Shown: positions 25,470 through 34,346 of the stretch, piece after piece
Layout of the letters: every line of letters begins with the position of its first letter
Position numbering within the stretch: position 1 is the stretch's first letter
Assembly: GCF_008801475.1 (NCBI RefSeq)
Contig: NZ_VZPP01000003.1
Location: 186,001-250,000 of the forward strand
DNA from: Pseudomonas moorei
GTDB lineage: Bacteria > Pseudomonadota > Gammaproteobacteria > Pseudomonadales > Pseudomonadaceae
DNA length: 64,000 bases
Direction: 5' to 3'
Notes under the pieces: model-generated
What the model was told of the DNA's origin: nothing
Database searches by the model: none
The model's input: only the letters and a program-made list of their open reading frames with translations
Made by a program: the position numbers and the translations under genes

Positions 25470-26289
25470 AGCGCACAAACTCCAGAGTGAACCCTTGTTT
25501 ACGCGGAATCCCGCCGTGCATCAGCGCGCCCTGCTCTTCCGTGATGGTCTTCAGGCACCAGGTGCCCATGACATCGCCATAGCCCGTGGTCAGGGTTAAC
25601 GGCTTCAGTTGCGCGCCCATGCTGCGCAAGGCGTCGAGCTGCTTGAGTCCGCCCTTGAAGCCGGGATAGATCGTGCCTTTCAGGCTTATTTTTTCTTCGC
25701 CGATGCCGACCGCTTGCTGCGCCGGCCGACGCGACAGGCGTTCTTGCGAGGCCCAGCGAAACTCGGTCGAGCGCGTGAGCTCGTCGAAGGCCGCCGTGTC
25801 CAGGTTGAAGTAGTACGGTTGGGCCTTCGGATCCTGCGGCTGCAGGATCAGCAGGTGCGGGAACGGCTTCACGGCCTCCGGTGCCGGAGTGCCATCGATG
25901 GCAAACGCGCTGGTCGGCACGATGTTGGCCAGGGACGGACTGACCTTGCCGGCGATCGAATTGATCGCCGTCGATGCCTTGCCCGCCTGTTCCTTTAGCG
26001 TCCCCATGCGTTCCTGCACCTCGGCGGCGGCACGGGTGGCCCGGCCGTAGATAGCCACCACCTGGCCGACCTTGGCCTGTGCCGCATCGATACCACGCAT
26101 CACCCGCTGCAGCTTGGCACCCATCGCTGGCCCCACGAACGGGATGTTTTCCAGCTCGGACGCCGCGCCGGTGATTTCGCGGATCGCCCCGTTGACCGGG
26201 CCGAGCATGCCATCCGCACTGCGACGCCCAGTCTCCCCCGCTTCAACCAGGTACTTCAGGCCGGCCTGTAGCTGTTCCATGTAGGCCAT
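25444..26289 (-). CDS. P2 gpU-like tail protein with long N-terminal extension
   Basis: 281 aa. The C-terminal half (about residues 140-281) matches gpU, the tail tube terminator: HLLILQPQDPKAQPYYFNLDT, then LSLKGTIYPGFKGG-like ISLKGTIYP and IPRKQGFTLEFVRYGDD. The first 130 residues are a helical alanine/glycine-rich extension (QVVAIYGRATRAAAEVQERMG) absent from P2 gpU, which is about 160 aa. The extension could be derived from the end of a tape measure protein. It starts after aaggagc, 9 bp from the tape measure gene. Confidence 0.88.
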   Translation of the reverse strand: MAYMEQLQAGLKYLVEAGETGRRSADGMLGPVNGAIREITGAASELENIPFVGPAMGAKLQRVMRGIDAAQAKVGQVVAIYGRATRAAAEVQERMGTLKEQAGKASTAINSIAGKVSPSLANIVPTSAFAIDGTPAPEAVKPFPHLLILQPQDPKAQPYYFNLDTAAFDELTRSTEFRWASQERLSRRPAQQAVGIGEEKISLKGTIYPGFKGGLKQLDALRSMGAQLKPLTLTTGYGDVMGTWCLKTITEEQGALMHGGIPRKQGFTLEFVRYGDDMQNV

Positions 26290-26298
26290 GGGTGCTCC

Positions 26299-29169
26299 TT
26301 ACAAGTGGGGTTCATCGAACAGTTGGTTGGACGCACTCTGTTTCGCGGCATCGGCCATCATCCGCTGCATGTGCGGCATCAAGTCCTGCGCCAGTCGTTG
26401 CGGATCTTTGACATCGCCTTGCACGGTGACCGGCATGTTCAAGGAGTACTTAAACTGCTGATCCACCTTGGTCGGTGCTGGTTTCCCAGGCTCTTTCGGC
26501 TGAATGACCACCGGCGCGGGCTTGGTCGGAGTCGGCGCCGCCAACGCGCGCGCGACATCACCCAAGGCTGGGCTGGGTGGTGCGGTGGGACCTGCCATCA
26601 GTAATGCACCAGGTGCGTTCGCCCCGCTGAAGGAACGTCCCATACTGGCCAGACTTGGCACCACCGGCCCCGGCCGAGGCGCCATCAGCAAAGGCGTTAC
26701 CGCAGTTGCTGGCTTTTGCTCTGCGCTGCCGAACCATGACTTGCCCGCGACACCGCCCAAGGCAGTGCCGCCCAGGCTGCCCAGATACGCGCCAACCATT
26801 CCGCCAATGGCGGTACCGATGATAGGGACCACCGAACCGATGGCCGCCCCGGCGGCGGCACCGGCCATGGTGCCCGCCAGCGAACCCGCCGCCTCGCCGT
26901 AACCTTCGGCCTTTTCATCCTGGGTCTTGGCGTTCTGGTAGGTTTCGAAGACCATGCCGCCGGCGTCTATGAGCGCGCCGCCCGGGATGACTTTGCCCAG
27001 CTTGCCGACCTTCCCCACCGTTTCCGCCACCACCCCCAGCTTGGCCAACACGCCGCCGGTTGCAGATACGGATGCGGCTGGACGCGGCGCTGGAACAGCC
27101 GGCCTTGGCGCGGGAACCGGCGGACGTGACGGGTCTCCCGGGCGTGGCGGCACGGCAGAACGACGCCGCCGAGAGGAATTACGGGCGGTCCCACGACCAC
27201 GGCGCCGACGCTCGACAGGTCCACCTCCGCCGCCCATGGCGGCAGCGTTGACCACAAACACCTTCCTGACGACTCCGTCTTCTAGACCGGCTTGAACATC
27301 GCCATCACCAGCGGCTTCTTTGGCCAGCGACACCACCTTGAGACCGGTCGACACCAAGTCAAAACCACCGGCTTTCTTGCCCTCCTGCCCGTCAGCCGCC
27401 TCGCCTCCTTCAGACGCGCCCTTGACCGCTGCCAACGCCTTCAGCCCAGTCTCGACCAAAGATAAGGCCTTACCCGCCTTGCCCTTGAGCTCTGCCCCCG
27501 GAACGACACGATCACCTCCCAAAGAATTGGTGATGAAGACTTTCTGCACCTCGTCGGACTTGCCGTTGCCCAGTGTCCCGCGCGCCAGGTTGAACAACCC
27601 CTTGCCGATCTTGTACGAACTGAACAGTGTCTTCAGTGCCAGGAAGCCACCGCCGACCGCCGCGATGCCGGTGACGACTCCGGGCGAGCTGTCCGACAGC
27701 GCGGTGATGCCTTTGGTGACTTTGGTCAACCCCTCGGCCACGGTATCGGTCACCGGCCGAAGGGCATCGCCGACACTGCGCAGGGCGTCATCCATCGACT
27801 GCGCCATCTCCGCCCACTTCTGTGAGGAGGCTTCACGCCGCTCGGCGAGGTTTTTATCGAGGATGCCCGACGCTTCGCGCGAATCGTTTTTCAGTTGGCT
27901 GTACAACGCCTTGTTCTGCAGGTACGCCGAGAGCGCCGCCTTGACCTGCATGTCGGCGAACAGGTCGCCGGTACGCAGGGCCTCTTCGAGCGACGCCATC
28001 ATCGCCTTAGCCTTTTCTGGATCCGCCTCCTGGCTGATCTTCGCCGTGGCTTCGGCCATCTGCGCAGCGCGTTTCGGGTCGGTGGCCTGGATGTATTTCT
28101 GCGCCAAGGCCATGCTCGATTCCAGGGTCGATAGTCCGTTCTGCAAACCGGTCTGCATCGAGCCTTTGTAATCGATACCGGCCTTCTTGTAGGCCTCCAC
28201 CGTGTCGGTTGAGCCGATCTTGCCCATCCAGTTTTTCAGGTTGTTCGCCGCCTCATCGGCGCCGCCGGCCGTCTTCATCTGCACCTGGAGCATGGCGCCC
28301 AGCTGCGTCACCGCGTCCATGCCGGTGATGTTCAAATTGCCCATGTTCGACAGCAGCTCGGGGAACCAACGCGCCATGTCGACCGCTTCAAAACTGCCGG
28401 CCTGGCCCTGAAAGGCGATGGCCTCCAGCGCCTGCTGCATCTGTTTGGCGTCGGTAATCATGGCGTTCTGCCCGAGGGCATTGATCATCTTCGCCGTGTC
28501 GGCACCACTCGAACCCTGGCCCACGGCAAACTTGGCCGCGACCGGCGCATACTCCAGCGCCTTAGCCAGGTCCATGCCGGCACCCACCAACTGGTTGACC
28601 ACGTCAGCAACGTCATTGCGCGCCATGCCGGTGTCACGCGACGTCTCGATGATCGTCTGCGCCATCTGTTTTTCTTTCGGATCATTGGCAATGCCGGCCT
28701 TGATCGCAATGTCGCGGACGATGGCCCCGAAGTCGGCACTGACCTTGGTCGCAATACCCACCGTCGCCACACCAGCCACGGCCTGACCGACCGTGCTCTT
28801 CATCCCTGCCTTGCCGGCATCAATCTGCTGGTAACCCTTGGCCTTGAACTCGGCCTTGTTCGCAGCCTGGCCGAGGGATCGGTACGCCTTGTCCAGCCGA
28901 CCGACTTCGACGCCCTGTTTTTTCAGGCTGTCGAGGTTGGAGTTCAAGCGACCCAGCAACTTCGACGCGCCAGCGGCGCCGCTGTCGTGGGCCTTTTTCC
29001 ATTCATCGCGCAGGCGAATGGTGTCGCCAATCGTGCGCTGCAGCACGCGCGCCTTGTTACCTTCCGCTTCCAGGCGCTTGATGCGCCCTGTCACCTCATT
29101 GAACGCGGCGCCGACCGTTGGACTGACGGCACCACCGATCACCAAACCGAGGGAGAGTTTGTTCGCCAT
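26299..29169 (-). CDS. tail tape measure protein
   Basis: 956 aa, setting tail length and passing DNA into the host. N-terminal coiled-coil segments (about 1-130) precede the conserved tape-measure core (ATKVSADFGAIVRDIAIKAG; ARNDVADVVNQLVGAGMDLAKALEYAP). A hydrophobic stretch lies at about 520-545. Then come a basic/proline-rich linker (RRRGRGTARNSSRRRRS; VPAPRPAVPAPRPA) and a glycine/alanine-rich membrane-like segment at about 800-850 (AGTMAGAAAGAAIGSVV). By the usual rule of about 1.5 angstrom per residue the tail would be near 140 nm. Confidence 0.95.
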   Translation of the reverse strand: MANKLSLGLVIGGAVSPTVGAAFNEVTGRIKRLEAEGNKARVLQRTIGDTIRLRDEWKKAHDSGAAGASKLLGRLNSNLDSLKKQGVEVGRLDKAYRSLGQAANKAEFKAKGYQQIDAGKAGMKSTVGQAVAGVATVGIATKVSADFGAIVRDIAIKAGIANDPKEKQMAQTIIETSRDTGMARNDVADVVNQLVGAGMDLAKALEYAPVAAKFAVGQGSSGADTAKMINALGQNAMITDAKQMQQALEAIAFQGQAGSFEAVDMARWFPELLSNMGNLNITGMDAVTQLGAMLQVQMKTAGGADEAANNLKNWMGKIGSTDTVEAYKKAGIDYKGSMQTGLQNGLSTLESSMALAQKYIQATDPKRAAQMAEATAKISQEADPEKAKAMMASLEEALRTGDLFADMQVKAALSAYLQNKALYSQLKNDSREASGILDKNLAERREASSQKWAEMAQSMDDALRSVGDALRPVTDTVAEGLTKVTKGITALSDSSPGVVTGIAAVGGGFLALKTLFSSYKIGKGLFNLARGTLGNGKSDEVQKVFITNSLGGDRVVPGAELKGKAGKALSLVETGLKALAAVKGASEGGEAADGQEGKKAGGFDLVSTGLKVVSLAKEAAGDGDVQAGLEDGVVRKVFVVNAAAMGGGGGPVERRRRGRGTARNSSRRRRSAVPPRPGDPSRPPVPAPRPAVPAPRPAASVSATGGVLAKLGVVAETVGKVGKLGKVIPGGALIDAGGMVFETYQNAKTQDEKAEGYGEAAGSLAGTMAGAAAGAAIGSVVPIIGTAIGGMVGAYLGSLGGTALGGVAGKSWFGSAEQKPATAVTPLLMAPRPGPVVPSLASMGRSFSGANAPGALLMAGPTAPPSPALGDVARALAAPTPTKPAPVVIQPKEPGKPAPTKVDQQFKYSLNMPVTVQGDVKDPQRLAQDLMPHMQRMMADAAKQSASNQLFDEPHL

Positions 29170-29207
29170 GTCATGGCTCCCCTGTGCAGAGCATTACCGG
29201 AAGTAGC

Positions 29208-29327
29208 TCAATCCGTGAGCCACCACACCATCTCGGAAAACGGCATCGATTGAATCTCTGCAGCGGAAAACCCGGTGTCCGCCGCGAGACGTTTCGCCAC
29301 CATCTTCATTACCCCCGGATCAAACCC
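29208..29327 (-). CDS. frameshift extension of the tail assembly chaperone (E'/GT-like)
   Basis: The +1 (or -2) frame is open for 39 codons across the chaperone stop: it reads GFDPGVMKMVAKRLAADT, continues, and ends SEMVWWLTD at 29208. It could also start on its own at ATG 29309 (33 aa), but no ribosome site is seen. Tail chaperone genes just before the tape measure gene almost always make a minor frameshifted product (lambda G/GT, P2 E/E', Mu -2 shift). The junction ggggtttga offers a slippery run. The product would carry the extension that binds the tape measure protein. Confidence 0.6.
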   Translation of the reverse strand, partial: GFDPGVMKMVAKRLAADTGFSAAEIQSMPFSEMVWWLTD

Positions 29328-29919
29328 CGTCGTCTTGCTCCAGGCGAAAATAGCCGGCCTGCAAGCGGTTGTAGTCCACCACCTTCAGGCCCTCCAGATC
29401 GGCGATGGCGGCGCCGGCCAGGTCCGCGAACAACACCAGTTCGCGCTGCTCGTCGTCGCCACTCGCTGCACGATCCGCGGCCCGTACTTCGCGCACTGTC
29501 GGCGAGCGCAGGGTCAGTTTGTCGACCTGCACGCCGTTGATTTCGCTGGGACGCGAGAGACTGACCAGCGCATTTTCAGCAGTGATCGACAACCACGCCG
29601 GGAGTGATTTCGAATAATCCGTGTGCGGCACCAGGTGCGAATAGGCTGTCTGCAGACGGCGGTAGTCCACCACCTTCAGGCCTTCCAGATCCTTGATGCC
29701 CGCCTCGGCCAGGCTGGCGAACAGCAACAGTTCGCGCTGCTCGTCATCGTCACCCGCCGCCCGATCTGCGGCGCGGACCTCACGCACCAGCGGCGCTCGC
29801 AGCACCAAGGAATCCACCTTCACGCCGTTGACCTCACTCGGACGCGACAGGGTCACGACGGCGCTGTCGGTGTTGATCGACAGCCAGTCCGGCAGTTTTT
29901 TCACAGTTTGCATGGTCAT
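29320..29919 (-). CDS. tail assembly chaperone, tandemly duplicated domain
   Basis: 199 aa of a Mu gp41/P2 E-like chaperone, which binds the tape measure protein during tail assembly. The domain is present twice. Residues about 5-94 (LPDWLSINTDSAVVTLSRPS; VREVRAADRAAGDDDEQREL; KDLEGLKVVDYRRLQTAY) repeat at about 102-191 (LPAWLSITAENALVSLSRPS; VREVRAADRAASGDDEQREL; ADLEGLKVVDYNRLQAGY). The usual family member has one copy (about 90-100 aa). It ends LEQDDGV just before the frameshift junction. Confidence 0.88.
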   Translation of the reverse strand: MTMQTVKKLPDWLSINTDSAVVTLSRPSEVNGVKVDSLVLRAPLVREVRAADRAAGDDDEQRELLLFASLAEAGIKDLEGLKVVDYRRLQTAYSHLVPHTDYSKSLPAWLSITAENALVSLSRPSEINGVQVDKLTLRSPTVREVRAADRAASGDDEQRELVLFADLAGAAIADLEGLKVVDYNRLQAGYFRLEQDDGV

Positions 29920-29933
29920 GCGGATCTAATCCC

Positions 29934-30437
29934 CTAGAGGCCAAGCGCGGAGCGCACTTCGGCGAGCTGGTCTTTGCCATCGATCACCTGGACCCCGGCG
30001 ATCATGTCGATTTCGTACATCACCCGACCGTCGATTTCGAGTTTGTAGTAGACCGGCGCGATGGCGTGTTTGATTTCCGCTGGATCACCGGCTTTCCAGT
30101 CGCCCAAATCGACTTCTTTGAGCAGACCGCGCAAGGTCGCCACCACAGCCGTGACGGTGCCCTTGTGCCCGCGAAAGGCGCCACGGAACGACGCGTTGAA
30201 CGCCGATCCATCTGCCAGCCCGAAGTGCTTGAGCGATTCGCGACGCACGCCCTTGGTGACAAAGGACGCCTCCATTTTTTCCAGGCCCTGGTCCATCTCG
30301 ATGGCACCGGCCATGCCACCTCCCCGGTACTCGTCGGTTTTGATCGTGAGCTTGGGCAGGGTCAGGCTCGGTACGTCGCCGGCAAAGTTGACCCCGTCGA
30401 CGAACAGGTTGGTGTTGTACAAAGTTTGAGGAATCAT
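29934..30437 (-). CDS. P2 FII-like major tail tube protein
   Basis: 167 aa. It starts MIPQTLYNTNLFVDGVNFAG and contains YRGGGMAGAIEMDQGLEKME and IKHAIAPVYYKLEIDGRV, the pattern of P2 FII. It polymerises into the inner tube of the contractile tail. Ribosome site aaggagc. It directly follows the sheath gene. Confidence 0.95.
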   Translation of the reverse strand: MIPQTLYNTNLFVDGVNFAGDVPSLTLPKLTIKTDEYRGGGMAGAIEMDQGLEKMEASFVTKGVRRESLKHFGLADGSAFNASFRGAFRGHKGTVTAVVATLRGLLKEVDLGDWKAGDPAEIKHAIAPVYYKLEIDGRVMYEIDMIAGVQVIDGKDQLAEVRSALGL

Positions 30438-30449
30438 CTGGCGTGCTCC

Positions 30450-31616
30450 TTAAGCGTCGAGGACTTCGGTCAGCCACTGGTTGGTGACTTCGATCAGGAA
30501 GTTCGGGTTTTCTGCCGGCGGCACGTCAGTGAAGCGAATGCGCCAATACACCTTGCCCTGCTCAATCTGGCTGGCAGTGTTGAGTTCGGTGTCCGGAAAC
30601 ACTTCAAAATTAATGATCGCCCCGGCGTTCTTCTGATCGCGCATGAACGCATCCAGGCCTTCGGTCACTTCTTTGACGTAGGTCTTGGTGATCGAGCGGT
30701 CGACCGCCCACTTGTGCCCTGCCTGGATCGCATCCATGAGAATGTCGCAGGTGCGCACGCGGGTAACGAACGCCCATTTCGCATCGCTGGAGCAGGTGCG
30801 GTTGCCCCACAGGCGATACCCGCCATCACGGATAATCGTGGCGATGTTCGCGCCGTTGAGCAGGTTGGCCCGGCAGGTCTCATCGCCGTCCAGGTACTCG
30901 ATCGGGCGCGTGGTGCCGGTGATGCCGACAAACTCCTTGTTCGACGGCGAGGCCCAGTAACCGTAGTTCGCATCGGTCCAGGCAAAGAGTCCCGCGACCC
31001 AAGCCGAGCCCGGCGCATCGACCGTGGCACTGAGCACCGTGTCCCAGTACTGGACACCCGGATCGACCAGGTACACCCGCTTGCTGCCGAAGTTTTCGGC
31101 GTAAGCCATGACCGCCTCGTCGGTGGTGTTCGGACCGTCGACGATGGCCATGGCGCGTAGCTTGCCGGCCAGTGCATCCATGGCCGTGGCCACCGCTTGC
31201 GTCGCCGAATGTTTAGGGGCGATCAAGAGTTTGGGTTGAGCGTTGTGCTTACTCTTGCCGTCGAGCAAGGCCTGCAGGCCGGTGCGCTGACCCGAGGCCA
31301 AGACACCGCCAATGATGGCCGAGGTTTGCAGCGCTGCATCTTCGAGTTTGGGCACGCCGACCGCGACGATCACCGCCTTGGCGCGGACATAGATCGCTTG
31401 GGCCGCCCGGGTAATGGCCGAGTCAGCACCGAACGCGGCAATGGCTTCGCGCTCGGAGGTGAGCAATACCAGGTCACCCGCTTTGGCAGTGCCGCCGCCG
31501 AGGATTCCCGGGGTAAAGGTATCGCACAGACCAATGATCGACGACGACGGCAAGGCAATGGTCCGCGCACCGGTGTCGACCAACGTCGTCGTAACGCCGT
31601 GAAAAAATCCACTCAT
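30450..31616 (-). CDS. P2 FI-like tail sheath protein
   Basis: 388 aa from the ATG at 31616 (MSGFFHGVTTTLVDTG). Sheath landmarks: ALPSSSIIGLCDTF near the start, YVDPGVQ-type LVDPGVQYWDT, GYYPSP-like YGYWASPSNKEFVGITG, LWGNRTCSSDAKWAFV, and DVPPAENPNFLIEVTNQWL at the C-terminus. It forms the contractile sheath. Two terminator hairpins stand right upstream of its start. Confidence 0.96.
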   Translation of the reverse strand: MSGFFHGVTTTLVDTGARTIALPSSSIIGLCDTFTPGILGGGTAKAGDLVLLTSEREAIAAFGADSAITRAAQAIYVRAKAVIVAVGVPKLEDAALQTSAIIGGVLASGQRTGLQALLDGKSKHNAQPKLLIAPKHSATQAVATAMDALAGKLRAMAIVDGPNTTDEAVMAYAENFGSKRVYLVDPGVQYWDTVLSATVDAPGSAWVAGLFAWTDANYGYWASPSNKEFVGITGTTRPIEYLDGDETCRANLLNGANIATIIRDGGYRLWGNRTCSSDAKWAFVTRVRTCDILMDAIQAGHKWAVDRSITKTYVKEVTEGLDAFMRDQKNAGAIINFEVFPDTELNTASQIEQGKVYWRIRFTDVPPAENPNFLIEVTNQWLTEVLDA

Positions 31617-31631
31617 GAAGCATTCTCCAGA

Positions 31632-31658
31632 AAGCAAAAGACCGCGCCCGGCGCGGTC
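31632..31658 (-). terminator. intrinsic terminator upstream of the sheath gene (second of two)
   Basis: On the minus strand GACCGCGC, loop CGG, GCGCGGTC, then TTTTGCTTTC, 16 nt before the sheath start codon. Confidence 0.7.
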
Positions 31659-31666
31659 ATTTGCAC

Positions 31667-31696
31667 AAACAAAAACGCCCCGACAGTCGGGGCGCT
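31667..31696 (-). terminator. intrinsic terminator upstream of the sheath gene (first of two)
   Basis: On the minus strand CGCCCCGA, loop CTG, TCGGGGCG, then TTTTTGTTTG. It follows the stop of the 31717 gene by about 20 nt. Confidence 0.75.
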
Positions 31697-31716
31697 CAAG
31701 GCGTTTGAATCAGGGT

Positions 31717-32181
31717 TTAGCCAGCGTTGCCAACCCCGGCAATGCTGTCGCGAATGGCAGCGATTGCGGTGTCAGCCAGCGCCTCGGCGGCGTCGTGACT
31801 GGTGGCCTTGAGCGCCCGTTGTTTGCCCTTCAGGCGAGCCGCACGGATCGCATACAGCGCCGTTTTCCAGGCATCGGCCTCGGCAATGATGCTGTCAGTG
31901 GCCGCCTTCGGCTCGAGCTCGGCCGCATCGGCCCAGGCCTGCACCGAGGGCGGCATGTCTCCGGTGTATCCCGCCGCAGCGAAAGCCTCGGCCTCCTGAG
32001 CGGTCAACTGATACTCAACCGCTCGCAGCGAGTCACCCAGGACTACGCGGCGCGCCAGATCAGCCGCGACGTCGATCTGCTGAGCCGCTGCCAGAAGCGC
32101 GGCCCCCAAAGGCAGGTCGACGAAGTTCCAACCAACAAAAGCCTTGTCGCCATAAGTTACGGAAAGATTGGTGGTTTGCAT
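31717..32181 (-). CDS. tail-fibre-associated protein, putative assembly factor
   Basis: 154 aa, alanine-rich and helical, following the fibre gene directly (7 bp). It starts MQTTNLSVTYGDKAFVGWNF and contains QLTAQEAEAFAAAGYTGDMP and DAWKTALYAIRAARLKGK. Small proteins in this place after P2-type fibre genes are often fibre assembly chaperones. The sequence itself does not show the function. It is the last gene before the two terminators ahead of the sheath gene. Confidence 0.6.
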   Translation of the reverse strand: MQTTNLSVTYGDKAFVGWNFVDLPLGAALLAAAQQIDVAADLARRVVLGDSLRAVEYQLTAQEAEAFAAAGYTGDMPPSVQAWADAAELEPKAATDSIIAEADAWKTALYAIRAARLKGKQRALKATSHDAAEALADTAIAAIRDSIAGVGNAG

Positions 32182-32188
32182 GTTGGCC

Positions 32189-32929
32189 TCACAGGGTCGA
32201 CAGGTTGGTCAAAAGGTTGGATAGCGTTGCCGAGCTAGTTCCCGCCGCAACGTTGGTGATATACCGGCCGCCAAACCCAGCCGGGAACTGCACGTTAAGC
32301 ACTTCAAAGGCAATTGCGCAGTTGGGAGAGCCCACGATAAAGCCGAGATAATCCGCCGGGGCGATAACCTCGCAACCGGTCATCTTGACCGCACACATAA
32401 CCGTGCCCGCGCTGGAGTTTGTTTTGAACAACGCGTTAACAAAGCCGCTCGGAACCGGGTTTAATCCGGCCGGCGAAGGCAAAACAAACGTCAGGTCGCT
32501 GACCATAATTTGCGCGCCGTTGTACTGGACAAAGCCCGCCAGATAAGTCGCGCTACCGTCGGAGGTCGCATAGTAGTTGTGGGTGATTTTTCGCTTCACG
32601 CCCGACACGTCGGAACGGATGTGAAGGAACCGGCCGTCGACGTTCAGACTGTTATTCATCACATAATCAGTTTGCAGGTAGGCCACGCAAACACCACCTA
32701 CAGGCGTAGTGCTCAGCGCTTTATCAAGCGTTTTTAACGGCGCCGCAGCACTGCCTACCGCCGTATCATCACCCGTCAACGGGTTGATGTAGTAGTTTTT
32801 CAGACCGACCGGAATCGCAGCAATCGCCGCCGCGACAGCGGCATCAATGCTGGTTTTTTTGGTGTTGAAGGTGGTGATCAAGGTATTGGTGGCCGACACC
32901 AAGTCGGCAATCTGCGATTCGAGACTCAT
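32189..32929 (-). CDS. distal tail fibre or receptor-binding protein
   Basis: 246 aa from the ATG at 32929 (MSLESQIADLVSATN). The N-terminal 35 residues form a helical stalk. The rest looks like a small beta-helix or spike (YYINPLTGDDTAVGSAAAPLKTLDKAL, a pattern shared with right-handed beta-helix spikes; then repeated short hydrophobic strands). Base composition is more AT-rich than the tail genes around it, which fits a horizontally exchanged receptor-binding tip. It overlaps the stop region of the upstream fibre gene, with which it probably forms one fibre. Confidence 0.75.
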   Translation of the reverse strand: MSLESQIADLVSATNTLITTFNTKKTSIDAAVAAAIAAIPVGLKNYYINPLTGDDTAVGSAAAPLKTLDKALSTTPVGGVCVAYLQTDYVMNNSLNVDGRFLHIRSDVSGVKRKITHNYYATSDGSATYLAGFVQYNGAQIMVSDLTFVLPSPAGLNPVPSGFVNALFKTNSSAGTVMCAVKMTGCEVIAPADYLGFIVGSPNCAIAFEVLNVQFPAGFGGRYITNVAAGTSSATLSNLLTNLSTL

Positions 32930-32934
32930 ACGGC

Positions 32935-33621
32935 TCAAACTCCAAGGGTGGTTTTAGAGAAAAGGTTTTGCAGCGTGATTAACCCAGTGGCGTTGGCCGC
33001 GATGGCAGTCAACAGGCCGTCGTGATCCAAATCTTGACGTTGCTCGACAGTCCGCATGCGATCCATCAGGTTGAGGATTTGCTGGCCTTGTTGCTGGTTA
33101 AGCTTGTCCTGACTGTCGAACGCGTCCTGCTGCTTCACCCCGCGCAGCATTTCGGCGATGCTCGCCGACGCCAGCGCGGCCAGCTCGGCCGAAAGCGTCA
33201 AGTTCAACCCCGCACCGGTTGAAGTGATGGTCACGCTATTGGCCGGCAACGCGGTCAGCGACAGGTCATAAGCCAGCAGCAACTCGGCCGTAGCCGACTT
33301 GTAAGTCAGGGCCTCGGTGGGGTGTGACCAGACCGCTAGCAAGGTGCCGTCGGACAGCAGAAAGCCGACCTCACGCACCCAATAGGCTTTACCGTCGTCG
33401 GCCACCGCCGTGACGTGCAGCAGGGTTTCGCTCAGTTGCTGGCCATCAGAAATGGCGTATTTCGCTACCTGAGTGCGCAGGGCGGTTTGTGTGTTGGTCG
33501 GGGTATAGCCACTAGTGCCCACCACAATGTGAGTGATTTCGGCCGCCAGGCCGGTCTTGTCCGCGCGCCAGATGGCGGCCAGCCCGACCTTGGTGATCAG
33601 GGGTTGTAACGGGGTACTCAT
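32935..33621 (-). CDS. tail fibre N-terminal protein (P2 gpH-like)
   Basis: 228 aa. The first 160 residues match the baseplate-attachment domain of P2-type fibres: PLITKVGLAAIWRADKTGLA, THIVVGTSGYTPT, WVREVGFLLSDGTLLAVWS. The end is helical and coiled-coil-like (QQDAFDSQDKLNQQQGQQIL). It is far shorter than full-length gpH, because the distal part is on the next gene. It overlaps the gpI gene by 4 bp. Confidence 0.92.
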   Translation of the reverse strand: MSTPLQPLITKVGLAAIWRADKTGLAAEITHIVVGTSGYTPTNTQTALRTQVAKYAISDGQQLSETLLHVTAVADDGKAYWVREVGFLLSDGTLLAVWSHPTEALTYKSATAELLLAYDLSLTALPANSVTITSTGAGLNLTLSAELAALASASIAEMLRGVKQQDAFDSQDKLNQQQGQQILNLMDRMRTVEQRQDLDHDGLLTAIAANATGLITLQNLFSKTTLGV

Positions 33622-34346
33622 ATGAGAACGGCCTCCATAGTGGCGCGAACGACAACACGGGCGCGGGCCGCATTAGCGACCGCAAAGCCCTGCTCTACTT
33701 GAACGGGAACGCCCATCAGATCGGCGCTTTGATGAAGGACACAGCGAACGCTGGCCGCGTTGGTCAGCCCCAGGGCTTGCTCGGCGGTGTCCATCGGCAC
33801 GCCTTGCGCGTCCAGCGTGCGGCGCTCCAATTGCCGCGTTTGGCTGGCATTGCCCAGGCGAAAGCCACCGTCAAACCGCGCGCCGACCTTGAGCGCGTAG
33901 TGACTGCGCTCGTTCTTCGTCGCGTCGACCAGGGCGCGCAGACGCTGGAACAGTTGCGGGGACAGAATCGACCCCTCACCGCCCCGGTTGTCGTTGGCCC
34001 AGGCAATCAACTCAAAGGTGTACGGCACCGCCCCGGGGATTTGCGTCCACTCCTTGAACTCGGCACGCACCCCGACCGCCTTCAGCACCCGGCGCACCGC
34101 ACCGACGGTGCCTTTGCGCTTGTGAACCGGGATCGACTCGCGAATAAGCGCGCGTTGCTGTTCTTCGGTGTCGGCGGCCTCCCAGCCTTCGACCGACATG
34201 GCCCAGGCCAACCAGGGCAAGAAGTCCACCGGACAGCGGGCAGAGTCGGCCACGCCCCGGATGATTTCCGGGTCAATGCCCAGGTCACAGGCCGTGGCCA
34301 GCGCACACTCCAGGGGCGTGCTGTTCAGCGGTAATAACCGGCTCAT
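33618..34346 (-). CDS. baseplate protein gpI
   Basis: 242 aa. The gpI domain is in the first 190 residues: LLPLNSTPLECALATAC, CPVDFLPWLAWAMSVEGW, HKRKGTVGAVRRVL. P2 gpI is about 180 aa; the extra C-terminal 50 residues (VRCVLHQSADLMGVPVQVEQ) are variable. It links the baseplate wedge to the fibre. It overlaps gpJ by 4 bp. Confidence 0.93.
   Translation of the reverse strand: MSRLLPLNSTPLECALATACDLGIDPEIIRGVADSARCPVDFLPWLAWAMSVEGWEAADTEEQQRALIRESIPVHKRKGTVGAVRRVLKAVGVRAEFKEWTQIPGAVPYTFELIAWANDNRGGEGSILSPQLFQRLRALVDATKNERSHYALKVGARFDGGFRLGNASQTRQLERRTLDAQGVPMDTAEQALGLTNAASVRCVLHQSADLMGVPVQVEQGFAVANAARARVVVRATMEAVLI

Noticed and set aside
30066..31160. Plus-strand open frame of 364 codons
   Set aside because: Antisense of the tube and sheath genes; no ribosome site, no motifs.
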